Source: Spirochaetae bacterium HGW-Spirochaetae-2 (GTDB taxonomy: Bacteria > Spirochaetota > Spirochaetia > Sphaerochaetales > Sphaerochaetaceae). Taken from it: a DNA stretch of 39,777 nucleotides. The stretch is taken from NCBI GenBank assembly GCA_002839355.1, contig PGXW01000026.1:1-39777 (forward strand), in the 5' to 3' direction. Below are positions 17,252 through 25,370 of the stretch, one piece after another; within the stretch, counting starts at the first letter, position 1, and the number at the start of each line of letters is the position of its first letter. The notes beneath the pieces were generated by a model. It had not been told where the DNA came from and ran no database searches. It saw only the letters and a list, made by a program, of their open reading frames with translations. The position numbers and the translations under genes are program-made.

Positions 17252-17335
17252 CTAGCTTGAATCAATTAAACTTGCTGTGTATCGTTAGTATCTCTTTTTC
17301 TGTAAATTACTTATTGTCTTTCCAGCCAAGCATAG
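17252..17335 (+). repeat. Imperfect direct repeat, right copy; probable element end in radC
   Basis: The last 25 bases, 17311-17335, match 14441-14465 at 23 of 25 positions, and the preceding AT-rich stretch aligns in the same register. The copy ends in CATAG; the next base starts a reading frame with clear RadC similarity, and TAG at 17333-17335 is an in-frame stop just before it. The border between element and radC is therefore probably at 17335/17336. Confidence 0.55.
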
Positions 17336-17548
17336 CGGGAGGTCTTCAGCAATCCGCTCAGGGAACGGGCAACCGCGGTCATAGTCGCACACAATCACCC
17401 CAGTGGCATACTTATTCCCAGCAACGACGATATCAATGTCACGCAACGGTTGTTGAAGGCGGGCGAGCTGCTCGGTATCCGGGTGCTCGACCACTTGATC
17501 TTCAGCGACGAGGGATTCCGATCGATGTTGGAGCAGAATGAGTTGTGA
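17336..17548 (+). pseudogene. radC: 3' fragment of radC (JAB/MPN domain)
   Basis: The frame from 17336 encodes REVFSNPLRERATAVIVAHN, then HPSG, and after a further stretch LLKAGELLGIRVLDHLIFSD, ending in TGA at 17546-17548. HNHPSG and the DDINVTQRLLKAGELLGI segment are diagnostic of the C-terminal JAB domain of RadC (HXHXnD metal-site region). Only 70 codons remain: the N-terminal helix-hairpin-helix half and the start codon are missing, and I found no radC 5' part elsewhere in the window. Integrative elements commonly target radC, so the break fits insertion by the adjacent recombinase followed by loss or rearrangement of the left part. Confidence 0.75.
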
Positions 17549-17853
17549 ACAGCAACATGCTGATCGAGAGGTACGCCTGTTCGGAATATCCGCCGCTCTC
17601 CGGATCTGAAGGTATGCATGATAGCCGGTTTGTGTCGTCCCGTCGTATCAAAATATCCGAGCCGCTCGTCGATCCTTACATTCCCTGTACTTGTTCGAAA
17701 GCGTAACCATATCACCCAACGCCTCTCCTTCGCTACATTTGTGAACGAGGATTATGAGGATATTCTTCCTGGCACATGTTTTCCACAAACCTCGCCAGAA
17801 ATGCCCTGGAAGCTCGATTTCATGTCTGAACGTGGATTTCTTTCCTGGTACCG
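17549..17853. other. Junction region between radC fragment and phage tail genes
   Basis: About 300 bases without a recognisable gene. A 49-codon frame beginning at ATG 17560 has no ribosome site and no family I recognise. The region joins two unrelated truncated coding sequences (radC on the left, a tail protein on the right), so it is probably a recombination scar. Confidence 0.4.
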
Positions 17854-18519
17854 ATGATCAGGACCGCCGACAGCGCCTTCGGGGGCGAGAGCTCGGACAA
17901 TTTGCTCAGCGAGGAACTCTCGTTCGTGCACGAGTTCCCCCTCGCCCAGGCGCATGCGAACCTGCTGGGCCAGTTCCACCGGCATGGCAACAGCCAATAC
18001 ACCTTCTACTCTGCCGTCGACCTGATGTGCGGCACCCTCGTGAGGCTCGTCGACGATGCCTTCAGCGGCCTCGACGTCGCCGTCCTGGTGGGTGCGCGCA
18101 CCTTCACCGACGAGAGTGCGGTCTACCACTACCAGGCGGTGGGCATATCGGCCTTCGACCTGGGTGCTCCCGCGTACCTCGAGGTGCTCGGCAAGGGAAA
18201 GAACGACACGGTGGGTCCCGCGGGAGCACCCGGGGAGGACGCGTACCAGCTTCAGGTCATCAGCGAGGGCGGCACCACCTTCCGCACCACCGAAGCCTTC
18301 GCCACCACCATGCGCGCAAGGGTGTTCAAGGGGGGAATCGAGGTCACCGATTCGTTCACCGATGCCGATTTCCGCTGGAGCCGCACCAGCAGCGACGCAC
18401 ATGCGGATGAGATATGGAACAGCGCCCATTACTCCGTCGGAGGCAAGACGCTGTCCATCACCCAGGACGACGTGGCGGGCAGGACCAACTTCTTCTGCAC
18501 GCTGCTCAGGAGGACCTAA
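17854..18519 (+). CDS. Phage tail protein, probably 5'-truncated
   Basis: A 221-residue ORF whose first ATG lacks any ribosome site and is preceded by a stop codon 27 bases upstream, while the protein begins in what looks like the middle of a folded domain (SFVHEFPLAQAHANLLGQFHRHG). This suggests a gene that lost its 5' part. Residues 121-129 are a short collagen-like GPAGAPGED linker, followed by an Ig-like module (FRTTEAFATTMRARVFKGG, then GKTLSITQDDV and FFCTLL) that recurs in the next gene. The family resembles modular tail or tip proteins of siphophages. It is very GC-rich and stops 2 bases before the next ATG, so it belongs to one transcription unit with the following four genes. Confidence 0.55.
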   Translation: MIRTADSAFGGESSDNLLSEELSFVHEFPLAQAHANLLGQFHRHGNSQYTFYSAVDLMCGTLVRLVDDAFSGLDVAVLVGARTFTDESAVYHYQAVGISAFDLGAPAYLEVLGKGKNDTVGPAGAPGEDAYQLQVISEGGTTFRTTEAFATTMRARVFKGGIEVTDSFTDADFRWSRTSSDAHADEIWNSAHYSVGGKTLSITQDDVAGRTNFFCTLLRRT

Positions 18520-18521
18520 CC

Positions 18522-19535
18522 ATGGCAGTATCGGTCGGACAGATCACGATCATGGACTTCAACGATGCGGTGACCCTCACCGGCTACATCTCGGGCAACC
18601 ATACCAAGAATGTGCGCTACGACGGGAACAACGAGACCTACACGCCCGACTTCGTATCCACCCCGCTGGTGCTCACCCCCAGCCTCTTTGTCGCCGGCAG
18701 CGGGACCGACATCATGGCAAGCGGCACCAACGTGCAGTCGGTGGGTTGGAAGCGCAAGGCGAACAACCAGACGGGGGAGAACAACCTCAGCGCGGGGGAG
18801 AGCGTGGGAGCATCGTTTCCCAAGGCGCTCACCGTCGCCTCCCAACCCTTCTCGACCACCGTCTTCAGCGTGGAGTACATCTGCACGATCGTCTACCGCG
18901 ATCCGGCCACCGCCCTGGATCTGACCTACAAGAACTCGGTGACGGTCCAGAAGGTGACCGAGGGGAACAACATCGCCATCGCCGAGGTCTCCGCGGACCC
19001 CGGCTTCGCCTTCAAGAACGCCCTTCCCGCATCCATCACCCTCTCGGCGCACCTGTACCGCGGGGCGACCAAGGACACCACCAACCTCACCTACGTGTGG
19101 GAGAAATTGGTCGCCGGCACGTGGACGGCCATCGGCGGGGCGACCGGCGCGACGCATGTGGTGACCGCCTCGATGGTGGCCAGCCTGCAGCAGTTCCGCG
19201 TGAAGATCGGCGACTCGGTGGTGGGCGACACCTACACCAGCGATCCGGTCTCGGTGCTTGACTTCAACGACCCCGTCCAGGTGGTCATCGAGTCCACCGG
19301 GGGGATGGTGTTCAAGAACGGCGTCGGTACATCCACGCTCAAGGCCAAGCTCTTCCAGAACGGCTCCGAGGTCGATGCGGGGGGAACGGGGTACACCTAC
19401 ACCTGGACGGTGCTCAACAAGGACGGAAGCGCGCGCAACTTCGCCGATGCGACCTCATCGAAGACGGGAAAGACAATCTCGGTCGGGACTTCGGACGTGG
19501 ATGTGAAGTCCACCTTCGTGTGCACCGTCGGCTAG
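18522..19535 (+). CDS. Phage tail protein with repeated Ig-like modules
   Basis: A 337-residue protein. The ATG at 18522 is preferred because AGGAGG lies 8 bases upstream. The N-terminal GQITIMDFNDAVTLTGYI is a typical opening of tail-tip proteins in this type of cluster and recurs in shortened form in the next gene (GQITITHMLDG). At least two Ig-like modules follow, each with VXAXXGXXFKN near the start and an aromatic YXWXX core (LTYVWEKL, YTYTWTVL); the last module, ending GKTISVGTSDVDVKSTFVCTV, matches the module that ends the preceding gene. The role is probably structural, in the tail tip or fibre base. No enzymatic motif is seen. Confidence 0.65.
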   Translation: MAVSVGQITIMDFNDAVTLTGYISGNHTKNVRYDGNNETYTPDFVSTPLVLTPSLFVAGSGTDIMASGTNVQSVGWKRKANNQTGENNLSAGESVGASFPKALTVASQPFSTTVFSVEYICTIVYRDPATALDLTYKNSVTVQKVTEGNNIAIAEVSADPGFAFKNALPASITLSAHLYRGATKDTTNLTYVWEKLVAGTWTAIGGATGATHVVTASMVASLQQFRVKIGDSVVGDTYTSDPVSVLDFNDPVQVVIESTGGMVFKNGVGTSTLKAKLFQNGSEVDAGGTGYTYTWTVLNKDGSARNFADATSSKTGKTISVGTSDVDVKSTFVCTVG

Positions 19536-19545
19536 GGAGGGCTTC

Positions 19546-21666
19546 ATGGCAACAGGCATCGGACAGATCACCATAACGCACATGCTCGACGGATCCTCGG
19601 TCGAGGACCAGTACGCGGCCAACACCTCCCTGACACTCGCCCCCACCAGCGGCTGGACCGCTTCCGCACCCGCCCCGCAGGCGGGGTATTACGTCTGGAA
19701 ACGTTCGCGCGCATCCCACGCCGACGGTACGTTCGGTGCGTGGACCGATGCGGTGCGCATCACCGGGGCGATCGGAGCTCCAGGCATCCCGGGAGAAGCC
19801 GGGCCCGCCGGGCCTCAGGGCCCTTCGGGCAATCCGGGGGCGATCGGGGTGAACATCGAGGGCGCAACCATACGCGTCGCGGGCTTCGATGCCGACGGGC
19901 AGTTTGGTGCCCCGAGTGGCATCGTGTACCTGGGGACCAGCAGGTACCGGCTCGACGACACCAGCTACACCACAACCTCCTCGGGCCAGGGCTACATCCT
20001 CGCCAGCGCATCCGGATCCATCCAATTCGCTCGCCTGGTGGCCCAGACCCAGGGCGGCGCAACCACATCGCGCATGGTGTGGAAGGACTTCAACAGCGGC
20101 ATCGAGATCACCAGCGATGCGGTGGTCGGCAACTTCCGGGTGGAATCGCTTCAGGTGACCAATGCGGAGATTACTCCACCATTGGGTCTCGACCAGTTCA
20201 TCCGCTCGCACTTCATGGAGATTTTGCGCTCATCCGATACGGCCGAAACGCAGCTGCAGGAGATGGCCGTCGCGTTGGGGGCCGACCGGGTCCTCCAGAC
20301 GATCGTCGCCATCGATGCGTTCATCAAGAACCTCTGGGTCTCGCGCCTCGAGTCGGAGATCTATTCGACCGATGCGAACGGGTACCCGGAGGTGGGCTTC
20401 CATCTCGACGGTTTGGCGGGGGTGGCGAAGATCGCGTCCCTGATCGCGAAGAACGCCGATATCGTGGGGTCGTTCGCATCCGACGGATTCAAGACCCTCG
20501 CCCAGGTGGCCGGGACCACGGTGGGCACCTTCACCGCAGCCTCCACCATATTCAGCTTCTCCGAGATGTGCGACCTGGTTCCCACCGGCGACACCCGGTC
20601 GGACATCGCCGGGACGATCGACGGATATGCCTTCACCAGGGCGTCCAAGAGGGCTAACCAGCGCCTCCTGCTGCATGCCAACGGGGCCGCGTCCAGTACC
20701 ATCAGCCCCTCCGGGGGAGACAAGGACGAGACGATCCTGAGCCGCATCACCCCGCTGCGCCTGTTCGGGGACAACCTGCATGTGCAGTGGCATATCGACT
20801 ACGACAACAACTTCGCCGTCCGCAAGCTCTGGAGGACCAAGGCGGGGCAATCCGCCGCCCAGATCAAGGCCGACAGCGAATACCAGCAGAACGTCGGCAC
20901 CGCCGACGAGCCCGTGTACATCAAGCCCGAGGTGACCGCCGGGGAGCTCTGGGGTTCCGGCCCGGGCAAGGGCGACTACGCGGGAAGCTACGGGGTGAAC
21001 GACAGCCGGCCGGATCTGACCCTGTGGGTCTTCAACGGCGGGCTTTGGGGTAGCGGGACCGCGACGGCCAACTACCTGCGCGTGTGGACCAACCAGGTGT
21101 TCGACGGCCTCGTGCTGACCGACGGGGACGCCTCGTTCCATGTGGTGGGCTTCCAGCCGGAGGCCTATTACCTCTCATCTTCCAAGGCCTTTACGATCGG
21201 AGGCACAAACCAGGACTCGGCGTCGATGAAGCGGTACAAGTCGGGCACCGACTTCTACGACCGCTTCTCGTCCGTCCCCGTCGGGACGAATTCCGCGTGC
21301 TCCGGGGCGATCCGGGTCGACGGGATCCCGCATGCGGTGACCCGCCTCCGCAAGGACGCGGACCGCCTGGTGTTCTTCACCGGAACCCAAGAGGTCCATG
21401 TGCGCAAGTTCGTCGACGGTACGGATATCGGCGTCCATACCGATCTGGCGATCACGGACCCCGTCGTCCTGGGGGCGATGGACGGCGGGATCGAATCCAT
21501 GTGGGTCGTCCCGTGGGCGCACGCCACCTACGACATCGGGCAGACGTTGAAGCGGTTCCGCTCGATGTACCTCTCGGGTGAGATGGTGTCGGGCTCGGTG
21601 CAGACCGGGACGGTGGGGGCGACAACCGTCAATGCGACGACGGTGTGGGGGGCGGTGGCAAACTGA
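19546..21666 (+). CDS. Phage tail fibre / host-recognition protein with collagen-like segment
   Basis: A 706-residue protein. The N-terminus repeats the GQITI opening of its neighbour. Residues 74-101 are nine Gly-X-Y triplets (GAIGAPGIPGEAGPAGPQGP and onward), a trimerising collagen-like stalk common in phage fibres. After it come a helical stretch (residues about 215-300), then a long beta-rich region with aromatic and glycine residues and no known enzyme motif, ending in an alanine/threonine-rich tail (GSVQTGTVGATTVNATTVWG). It is the largest gene of the cluster and the likely receptor-binding fibre. AGGGAGGG precedes the ATG by 4 bases. Confidence 0.7.
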   Translation: MATGIGQITITHMLDGSSVEDQYAANTSLTLAPTSGWTASAPAPQAGYYVWKRSRASHADGTFGAWTDAVRITGAIGAPGIPGEAGPAGPQGPSGNPGAIGVNIEGATIRVAGFDADGQFGAPSGIVYLGTSRYRLDDTSYTTTSSGQGYILASASGSIQFARLVAQTQGGATTSRMVWKDFNSGIEITSDAVVGNFRVESLQVTNAEITPPLGLDQFIRSHFMEILRSSDTAETQLQEMAVALGADRVLQTIVAIDAFIKNLWVSRLESEIYSTDANGYPEVGFHLDGLAGVAKIASLIAKNADIVGSFASDGFKTLAQVAGTTVGTFTAASTIFSFSEMCDLVPTGDTRSDIAGTIDGYAFTRASKRANQRLLLHANGAASSTISPSGGDKDETILSRITPLRLFGDNLHVQWHIDYDNNFAVRKLWRTKAGQSAAQIKADSEYQQNVGTADEPVYIKPEVTAGELWGSGPGKGDYAGSYGVNDSRPDLTLWVFNGGLWGSGTATANYLRVWTNQVFDGLVLTDGDASFHVVGFQPEAYYLSSSKAFTIGGTNQDSASMKRYKSGTDFYDRFSSVPVGTNSACSGAIRVDGIPHAVTRLRKDADRLVFFTGTQEVHVRKFVDGTDIGVHTDLAITDPVVLGAMDGGIESMWVVPWAHATYDIGQTLKRFRSMYLSGEMVSGSVQTGTVGATTVNATTVWGAVAN

Positions 21667-21667
21667 G

Positions 21668-22189
21668 ATGGCATTCACACAAGGGCAACTGATAACAGCG
21701 GCAGGACTGATTTCCATCAATTCGGCTTGGCAAACCTACTACCTGAAGACGGGCGACGGGTATGGGTCCGCCAGCCTCACCACCCCTTGGTTCTATGTGC
21801 GCAGTCCATCCGGGTTCTTCTGCCGCATCGTCCTATACACCGGGGGCTGGTTCCCCTCCTGCACCGGATACCTCGACAGGCTTTCCAGTGCCGATCCGGA
21901 TGCTCCGGCCGGTGGCTACACCACGGTATGGAGCGCCAAGAAGACGGCCTTCAACGACAGTTGGACGTACGACTTCCACTCGCAGGACTATGGTGGTGCC
22001 GGTTGGTATAGGGCAAGGGCCTCCTCGTCGAAGGGTGCCCACTCCGCGGCCTTCTATTGCGGACAGAACAACTGTGTCCAAGGGAACCTGCTCACCTATT
22101 GGGACAACCCGGCAAACAGCGGGAACAGGATGGTTGGCACTCCTTTGACTGTTGCCAACCTCAACAGCGGAAGGGCCGGAACATTTTGA
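21668..22189 (+). CDS. Phage tail-tip/fibre-associated protein
   Basis: A 173-residue protein starting at ATG 21668, 1 base after the preceding stop, with ribosome signals inside the end of the fibre gene. It opens MAFTQGQLITAAGLISINSAW and is rich in Trp, Tyr and Gly (WFYVRSPSGFFCR, YTGGWFPSCTGYLDRL, GGAGWYRARASS), which suggests a small beta-sandwich or lectin-like fold. I do not recognise a named family. Coupled position after the fibre gene suggests a distal receptor-binding or chaperone role. No reverse transcriptase or template repeat of a diversity-generating element is present nearby. Confidence 0.55.
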   Translation: MAFTQGQLITAAGLISINSAWQTYYLKTGDGYGSASLTTPWFYVRSPSGFFCRIVLYTGGWFPSCTGYLDRLSSADPDAPAGGYTTVWSAKKTAFNDSWTYDFHSQDYGGAGWYRARASSSKGAHSAAFYCGQNNCVQGNLLTYWDNPANSGNRMVGTPLTVANLNSGRAGTF

Positions 22190-22208
22190 CCGGCAAGGGA
22201 GAAATTTC

Positions 22209-22532
22209 ATGACAATACAAGTGATCGACGGGACCGAAGTGGTTTTCGAGCGGGATATAGTGCGATTTTCCATTATGGAAAGCATGTTGTCGGCCCAGCT
22301 GGTGGGCGGATATGTACAGTCGCCGTTCCGGAGGAACAAGCTGTATACGGTGGTGGTGTCGAACGTGGACGAGGTGATCCAAAATACTGCCGAGTTCGTC
22401 TCCTACAACTACAACGTGCAATCCATGTACAAGATCGATCCGGCGACCAACACGTTCGTGCTCGATGGGGACGGCAACAGGATCGTCGAGAATGCGAGGG
22501 GTGAGAACTCGCTTCTGTTCAAGGTCTTCTAA
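22209..22532 (+). CDS. Small phage tail-associated protein
   Basis: A 107-residue protein starting at ATG 22209 with AAGGGAG 7 bases upstream, 19 bases after the previous gene. It is beta-rich (VIDGTEVVFERDIVRFSIME, then YTVVVSNVDEVIQN and MYKIDPATNTFVLDGDG). I do not recognise the family. The base composition and gene spacing match the tail genes before it, so it is the last clear member of that cluster. Confidence 0.5.
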   Translation: MTIQVIDGTEVVFERDIVRFSIMESMLSAQLVGGYVQSPFRRNKLYTVVVSNVDEVIQNTAEFVSYNYNVQSMYKIDPATNTFVLDGDGNRIVENARGENSLLFKVF

Positions 22533-22554
22533 GGTTCCCGCAACGGGTGATTTG

Positions 22555-22683
22555 GTGCGGTATGCCATCGTCGGTCCCAAGGTGACTTTGATCAAGGGAC
22601 CGCTTCAAATGCCCTGGATCGCAAGGCATATCGGGAAGTGGGGGATCTCCGGGTTTCGATTCTATCCTCCAAGTCAAGATTAA
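22555..22683 (+). CDS. Possible small ORF at the end of the phage block
   Basis: A 42-codon frame from GTG 22555 (the frame is open a little further upstream) gives VRYAIVGPKVTLIKGPLQMP, then WIARHIGKWGISGFRFYPP. The codon use resembles the preceding tail genes and GC drops right after its stop. There is no clear ribosome site and no known family. It could be a real small gene, or the end of a truncated one. After it, 22684-22753 is AT-rich and empty. Confidence 0.25.
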   Translation: MRYAIVGPKVTLIKGPLQMPWIARHIGKWGISGFRFYPPSQD

Positions 22684-22753
22684 CTTTATAAATCACGGTA
22701 GTTGTTCCATGCTTGGCTGCACTACCTAGTACCGATCGTTGAATATTTGAGGA

Positions 22754-23698
22754 TTATTCTAATAACGAAATTGCAGTTAGTTCGTCGGTGATAAAGTCCG
22801 TAATAAGTTTCATTTTCATTAAGATTGAGACAGCTTTTACTTTTTCAAGTCCTTGAGTAACTAATGTACGCTTTGGGATAGTTTTTAGAATTTCAGGGGT
22901 AATCGAAATTGCCAACTTATTTGCTTTGCAATTGATGAATTCTCCATCTTTGTTGAACCAACGACCATAGATATCAGCAATTGCTCCAGCCTCAACCAAT
23001 TCTTGCTTGGCTTCTTCATCAAGAAGTTGCTCCTCCCATTGCAAGCAATGATCATTGAGAATCCCGATTGCACTAATTACCATAGTACATTTTCTCCAGA
23101 TTCCTTCATACCCAGGATAGTACCGTTGATGGACGAATTCAGCATCCTGCAAGGAAGAAGCATACATCGGATGTTGAATAAAATATCCTTTTAACCCGAA
23201 CTTATTGGAAAAATTACTTAATGCCGTAGTTGGATTTCTATCTGTGGTAATATTCAGCCCACCGTGCAATTGTACCAATTCTATTTGATGAAGGTTGGAA
23301 GCTGGCAAATTCATATAACCCATCACTTTTTTCAGGGTGCGTCCGCCGGATATCCCAACCACATCGCCCTTACCGATATTCATATCAAGGTAAAATGCGG
23401 CAGCTTTTGCTACTGAGATATCAAGTTCATCATATATCGAAGGACGAACAACGAATGCCGAGCTCAAGGAAAATTTCTTCGCCAAGGCTTCGGATAATTC
23501 AACATTTTCATGAATTGGAGTATGAACTTGAATGGTGACTACTTTATCTTTAATTGCTTGGTCTATCATTCGTGAAATAGTCATACTAGAAACACCAAGC
23601 TTGTTGGCAATTTTGGTTTGCGAAAGACCTTTCTTATATTTTAGATACGCCACGGTGATAATTTGACTTCTGCGACTTTGATCTTGAAACTTGTCCAT
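22754..23698 (-). CDS. SorC/DeoR-family sugar-binding transcriptional regulator
   Basis: A 314-residue protein. The N-terminal HTH (YLKYKKGLSQTKIANKLGVSSMTISRMIDQA, residues 18-50) is followed by a SorC-type effector-binding domain: VVRPSIYDELDISVAKAAAFYLDMNIGKGDVVGISGGRTL and the LVQLHGGLN strand. These proteins bind sugar phosphates or related metabolites and switch nearby catabolic operons. It is encoded directly downstream of the catabolic operon on the same strand, separated by a strong hairpin, and is the obvious regulator of that operon. The ATG at 23698 has only a weak GTAGG upstream. Confidence 0.88.
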   Translation of the reverse strand: MDKFQDQSRRSQIITVAYLKYKKGLSQTKIANKLGVSSMTISRMIDQAIKDKVVTIQVHTPIHENVELSEALAKKFSLSSAFVVRPSIYDELDISVAKAAAFYLDMNIGKGDVVGISGGRTLKKVMGYMNLPASNLHQIELVQLHGGLNITTDRNPTTALSNFSNKFGLKGYFIQHPMYASSLQDAEFVHQRYYPGYEGIWRKCTMVISAIGILNDHCLQWEEQLLDEEAKQELVEAGAIADIYGRWFNKDGEFINCKANKLAISITPEILKTIPKRTLVTQGLEKVKAVSILMKMKLITDFITDELTAISLLE

Positions 23699-23716
23699 AT
23701 AGACCTACTATAACAA

Positions 23717-23749
23717 AGCCTTTCCAATATGGCTAGTATTGGAAAGGCT
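23717..23749 (-). terminator. 13-bp perfect hairpin between the cyclase gene and the SorC regulator
   Basis: AGCCTTTCCAATA (23717-23729) and TATTGGAAAGGCT (23737-23749) pair perfectly around a 7-base loop. Read on the minus strand the hairpin starts 8 bases after the cyclase stop and is followed by TTGTTA, a short U-rich tract. A rho-independent terminator for the catabolic operon is the first choice. An operator at the regulator's own promoter is the alternative. Confidence 0.6.
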
Positions 23750-23757
23750 GTAAGCAT

Positions 23758-25347
23758 CTATCTCCATTCTTCAATAGCAAATACATGCGAAGGAAATCCT
23801 CCCTGGTGACTTGCTGGCAAAGGCAGGACCGCAACTATGAATTTCTTTTTCTTCAATAATTTCATATTACAAGCCCACTCTACAATTGGCACATCATTCT
23901 TGTGAAGATAGTAGTGAACCTTGTTTGGAGTATATTTAATAGCCGGGCTATTAGAGACCGGGTCACTTTTCTCGACTGCAAAATCACATACCAAAGCTCG
24001 GATGCCCTTCTTCACTAAATATACCGCTGCGTCAGGAGTGAGACCAGGTCCGCTTGTTGGTATGGTTCCATAGAAAAACCAATCGGCAAAATCTGCCCTT
24101 ATTACTGCTATATCACCTGGTTCTAAACCGGGATCAGCATCCTTCAAATGGGTAGAATCGATCAATTGATTCGGGCCGACGACGTTAGAAAGATCCAGAA
24201 GGCATGCTCTTCCTACCAATCTATCCTTAGGTATGCGTACATACCGTTTCAAGACTTCTTCTGGAACGCAATGACGACCCCAAGGATCATAGAATGCACT
24301 TTCTATGTGTGTTCCGGTACCATGACCATATTCCATATACATTTCTCGAGTAATGACATTATTGTGCTCATCAACTACTGCAAATGGGGTAAGCCTAGAA
24401 GTCTTCATCGTGATGCCTTGCAATTCACGTGGTTCGATTCGTCCAGGAAGTACATTTGGATAGTCACCGATTTCATCAAGTGCCCGTTTTGATATTGGTG
24501 GTTCAAACGGTAGCTCGTAATCATATGGATTATCCGGATAACTTTCTAAAGGATGGGTACAGTCTAGAAAATCCGTAGGATTTGACATGTGAATGAAAAA
24601 CACTCGTGACGGACCTCCAGTGATACCCTTTACAGGTAATGGAAACCCAATAATTGCAAGATCATAGGTAGCAACTACATTCTCTAAATCACAAGCATCT
24701 TCAACTACTAAGATACCGCTACTATTAAGCAAAGCGCTAATCTGATCTTTGCTCTTTCCGGTTAGAATCGGATTAATGGACCTTACATCAATAACTAGCG
24801 AGTAAATTCCTTTTGAGATAAGATATTCTGCAGCATCGACTGATAATGTTGGGGACTCTTTGAGATAGGATTCAGAAGGTTTTGCAGGGCGATTCTTGCT
24901 ATAATCTGTTCGAATCACCACAATACGGTTCAAATCTTTGTCCCCCACTACTTTTTTCAGCATTTCTGCGGTGATAGTTGACCCATTTTTTACCATACCG
25001 GTGAGGTCGATAAGGGTGTAAGCACCGACAAGATAATCGCTATCAAGATCTGCAAGATGCTCTGGTCGGCCGTTGGAAACACTTTGAGTATTCAAATAAG
25101 TGGCATATGTGGTATATGGTTTTGTAGTTAGTATCCCTTTCGTAAAAATTTCACCCGCTTGAACACCACTCATCATATGATTGAACTCGTAATAAGAGAG
25201 TATTTCATTTAATGTTCGTTCTTTGGTCACCGGTTCTCTGAGCATTTCAGCCACGGGGGATGAAGATACTGACGGGGTCAGCAATGCTTGGCCGTTGCCA
25301 ACAGGTGCGTGGTTAGGTCTGATAGACAAATCAATAATTCTGTACAT
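23758..25347 (-). CDS. Two-domain cyclase-family protein (kynurenine formamidase-like)
   Basis: A 529-residue protein, about twice the usual cyclase length, made of two related halves. The C-terminal half has the metal-binding region GHGTGTHIESAFYDPWGRH, a variant of the family HXGTHXDXPXH, and a second conserved strand GIRALVCDFAVEKSDP. The N-terminal half has the matching strand GIYSLVIDVRSINP but lacks the HGTH motif, so it is probably catalytically dead. Members hydrolyse or cyclise amide, ester or lactone bonds. In the motif the usual Asp after GTHI is Glu here, a conservative change worth noting. It is the last gene of the operon; AAGGAG lies 6 bases before the ATG. The substrate is unknown. 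Confidence 0.75.
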   Translation of the reverse strand: MYRIIDLSIRPNHAPVGNGQALLTPSVSSSPVAEMLREPVTKERTLNEILSYYEFNHMMSGVQAGEIFTKGILTTKPYTTYATYLNTQSVSNGRPEHLADLDSDYLVGAYTLIDLTGMVKNGSTITAEMLKKVVGDKDLNRIVVIRTDYSKNRPAKPSESYLKESPTLSVDAAEYLISKGIYSLVIDVRSINPILTGKSKDQISALLNSSGILVVEDACDLENVVATYDLAIIGFPLPVKGITGGPSRVFFIHMSNPTDFLDCTHPLESYPDNPYDYELPFEPPISKRALDEIGDYPNVLPGRIEPRELQGITMKTSRLTPFAVVDEHNNVITREMYMEYGHGTGTHIESAFYDPWGRHCVPEEVLKRYVRIPKDRLVGRACLLDLSNVVGPNQLIDSTHLKDADPGLEPGDIAVIRADFADWFFYGTIPTSGPGLTPDAAVYLVKKGIRALVCDFAVEKSDPVSNSPAIKYTPNKVHYYLHKNDVPIVEWACNMKLLKKKKFIVAVLPLPASHQGGFPSHVFAIEEWR

Positions 25348-25370
25348 AGAAAACTCCTTAGTAATAATTT

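Noticed and set aside
20230-21141. Long minus-strand frame opposite the tail fibre gene
   Set aside because: It has the low-complexity composition of an antisense shadow in GC-rich DNA and lacks a start signal.
21668-22189. Diversity-generating retroelement target protein
   Set aside because: The fold hints at a lectin-like tail protein, but there is no reverse transcriptase, accessory gene or template repeat in the window.
22640-22683. tRNA 3' end left by phage integration
   Set aside because: GGGTTTCGATTC resembles a T-loop, but the stem does not pair and there is no tRNA body or CCA-like end.
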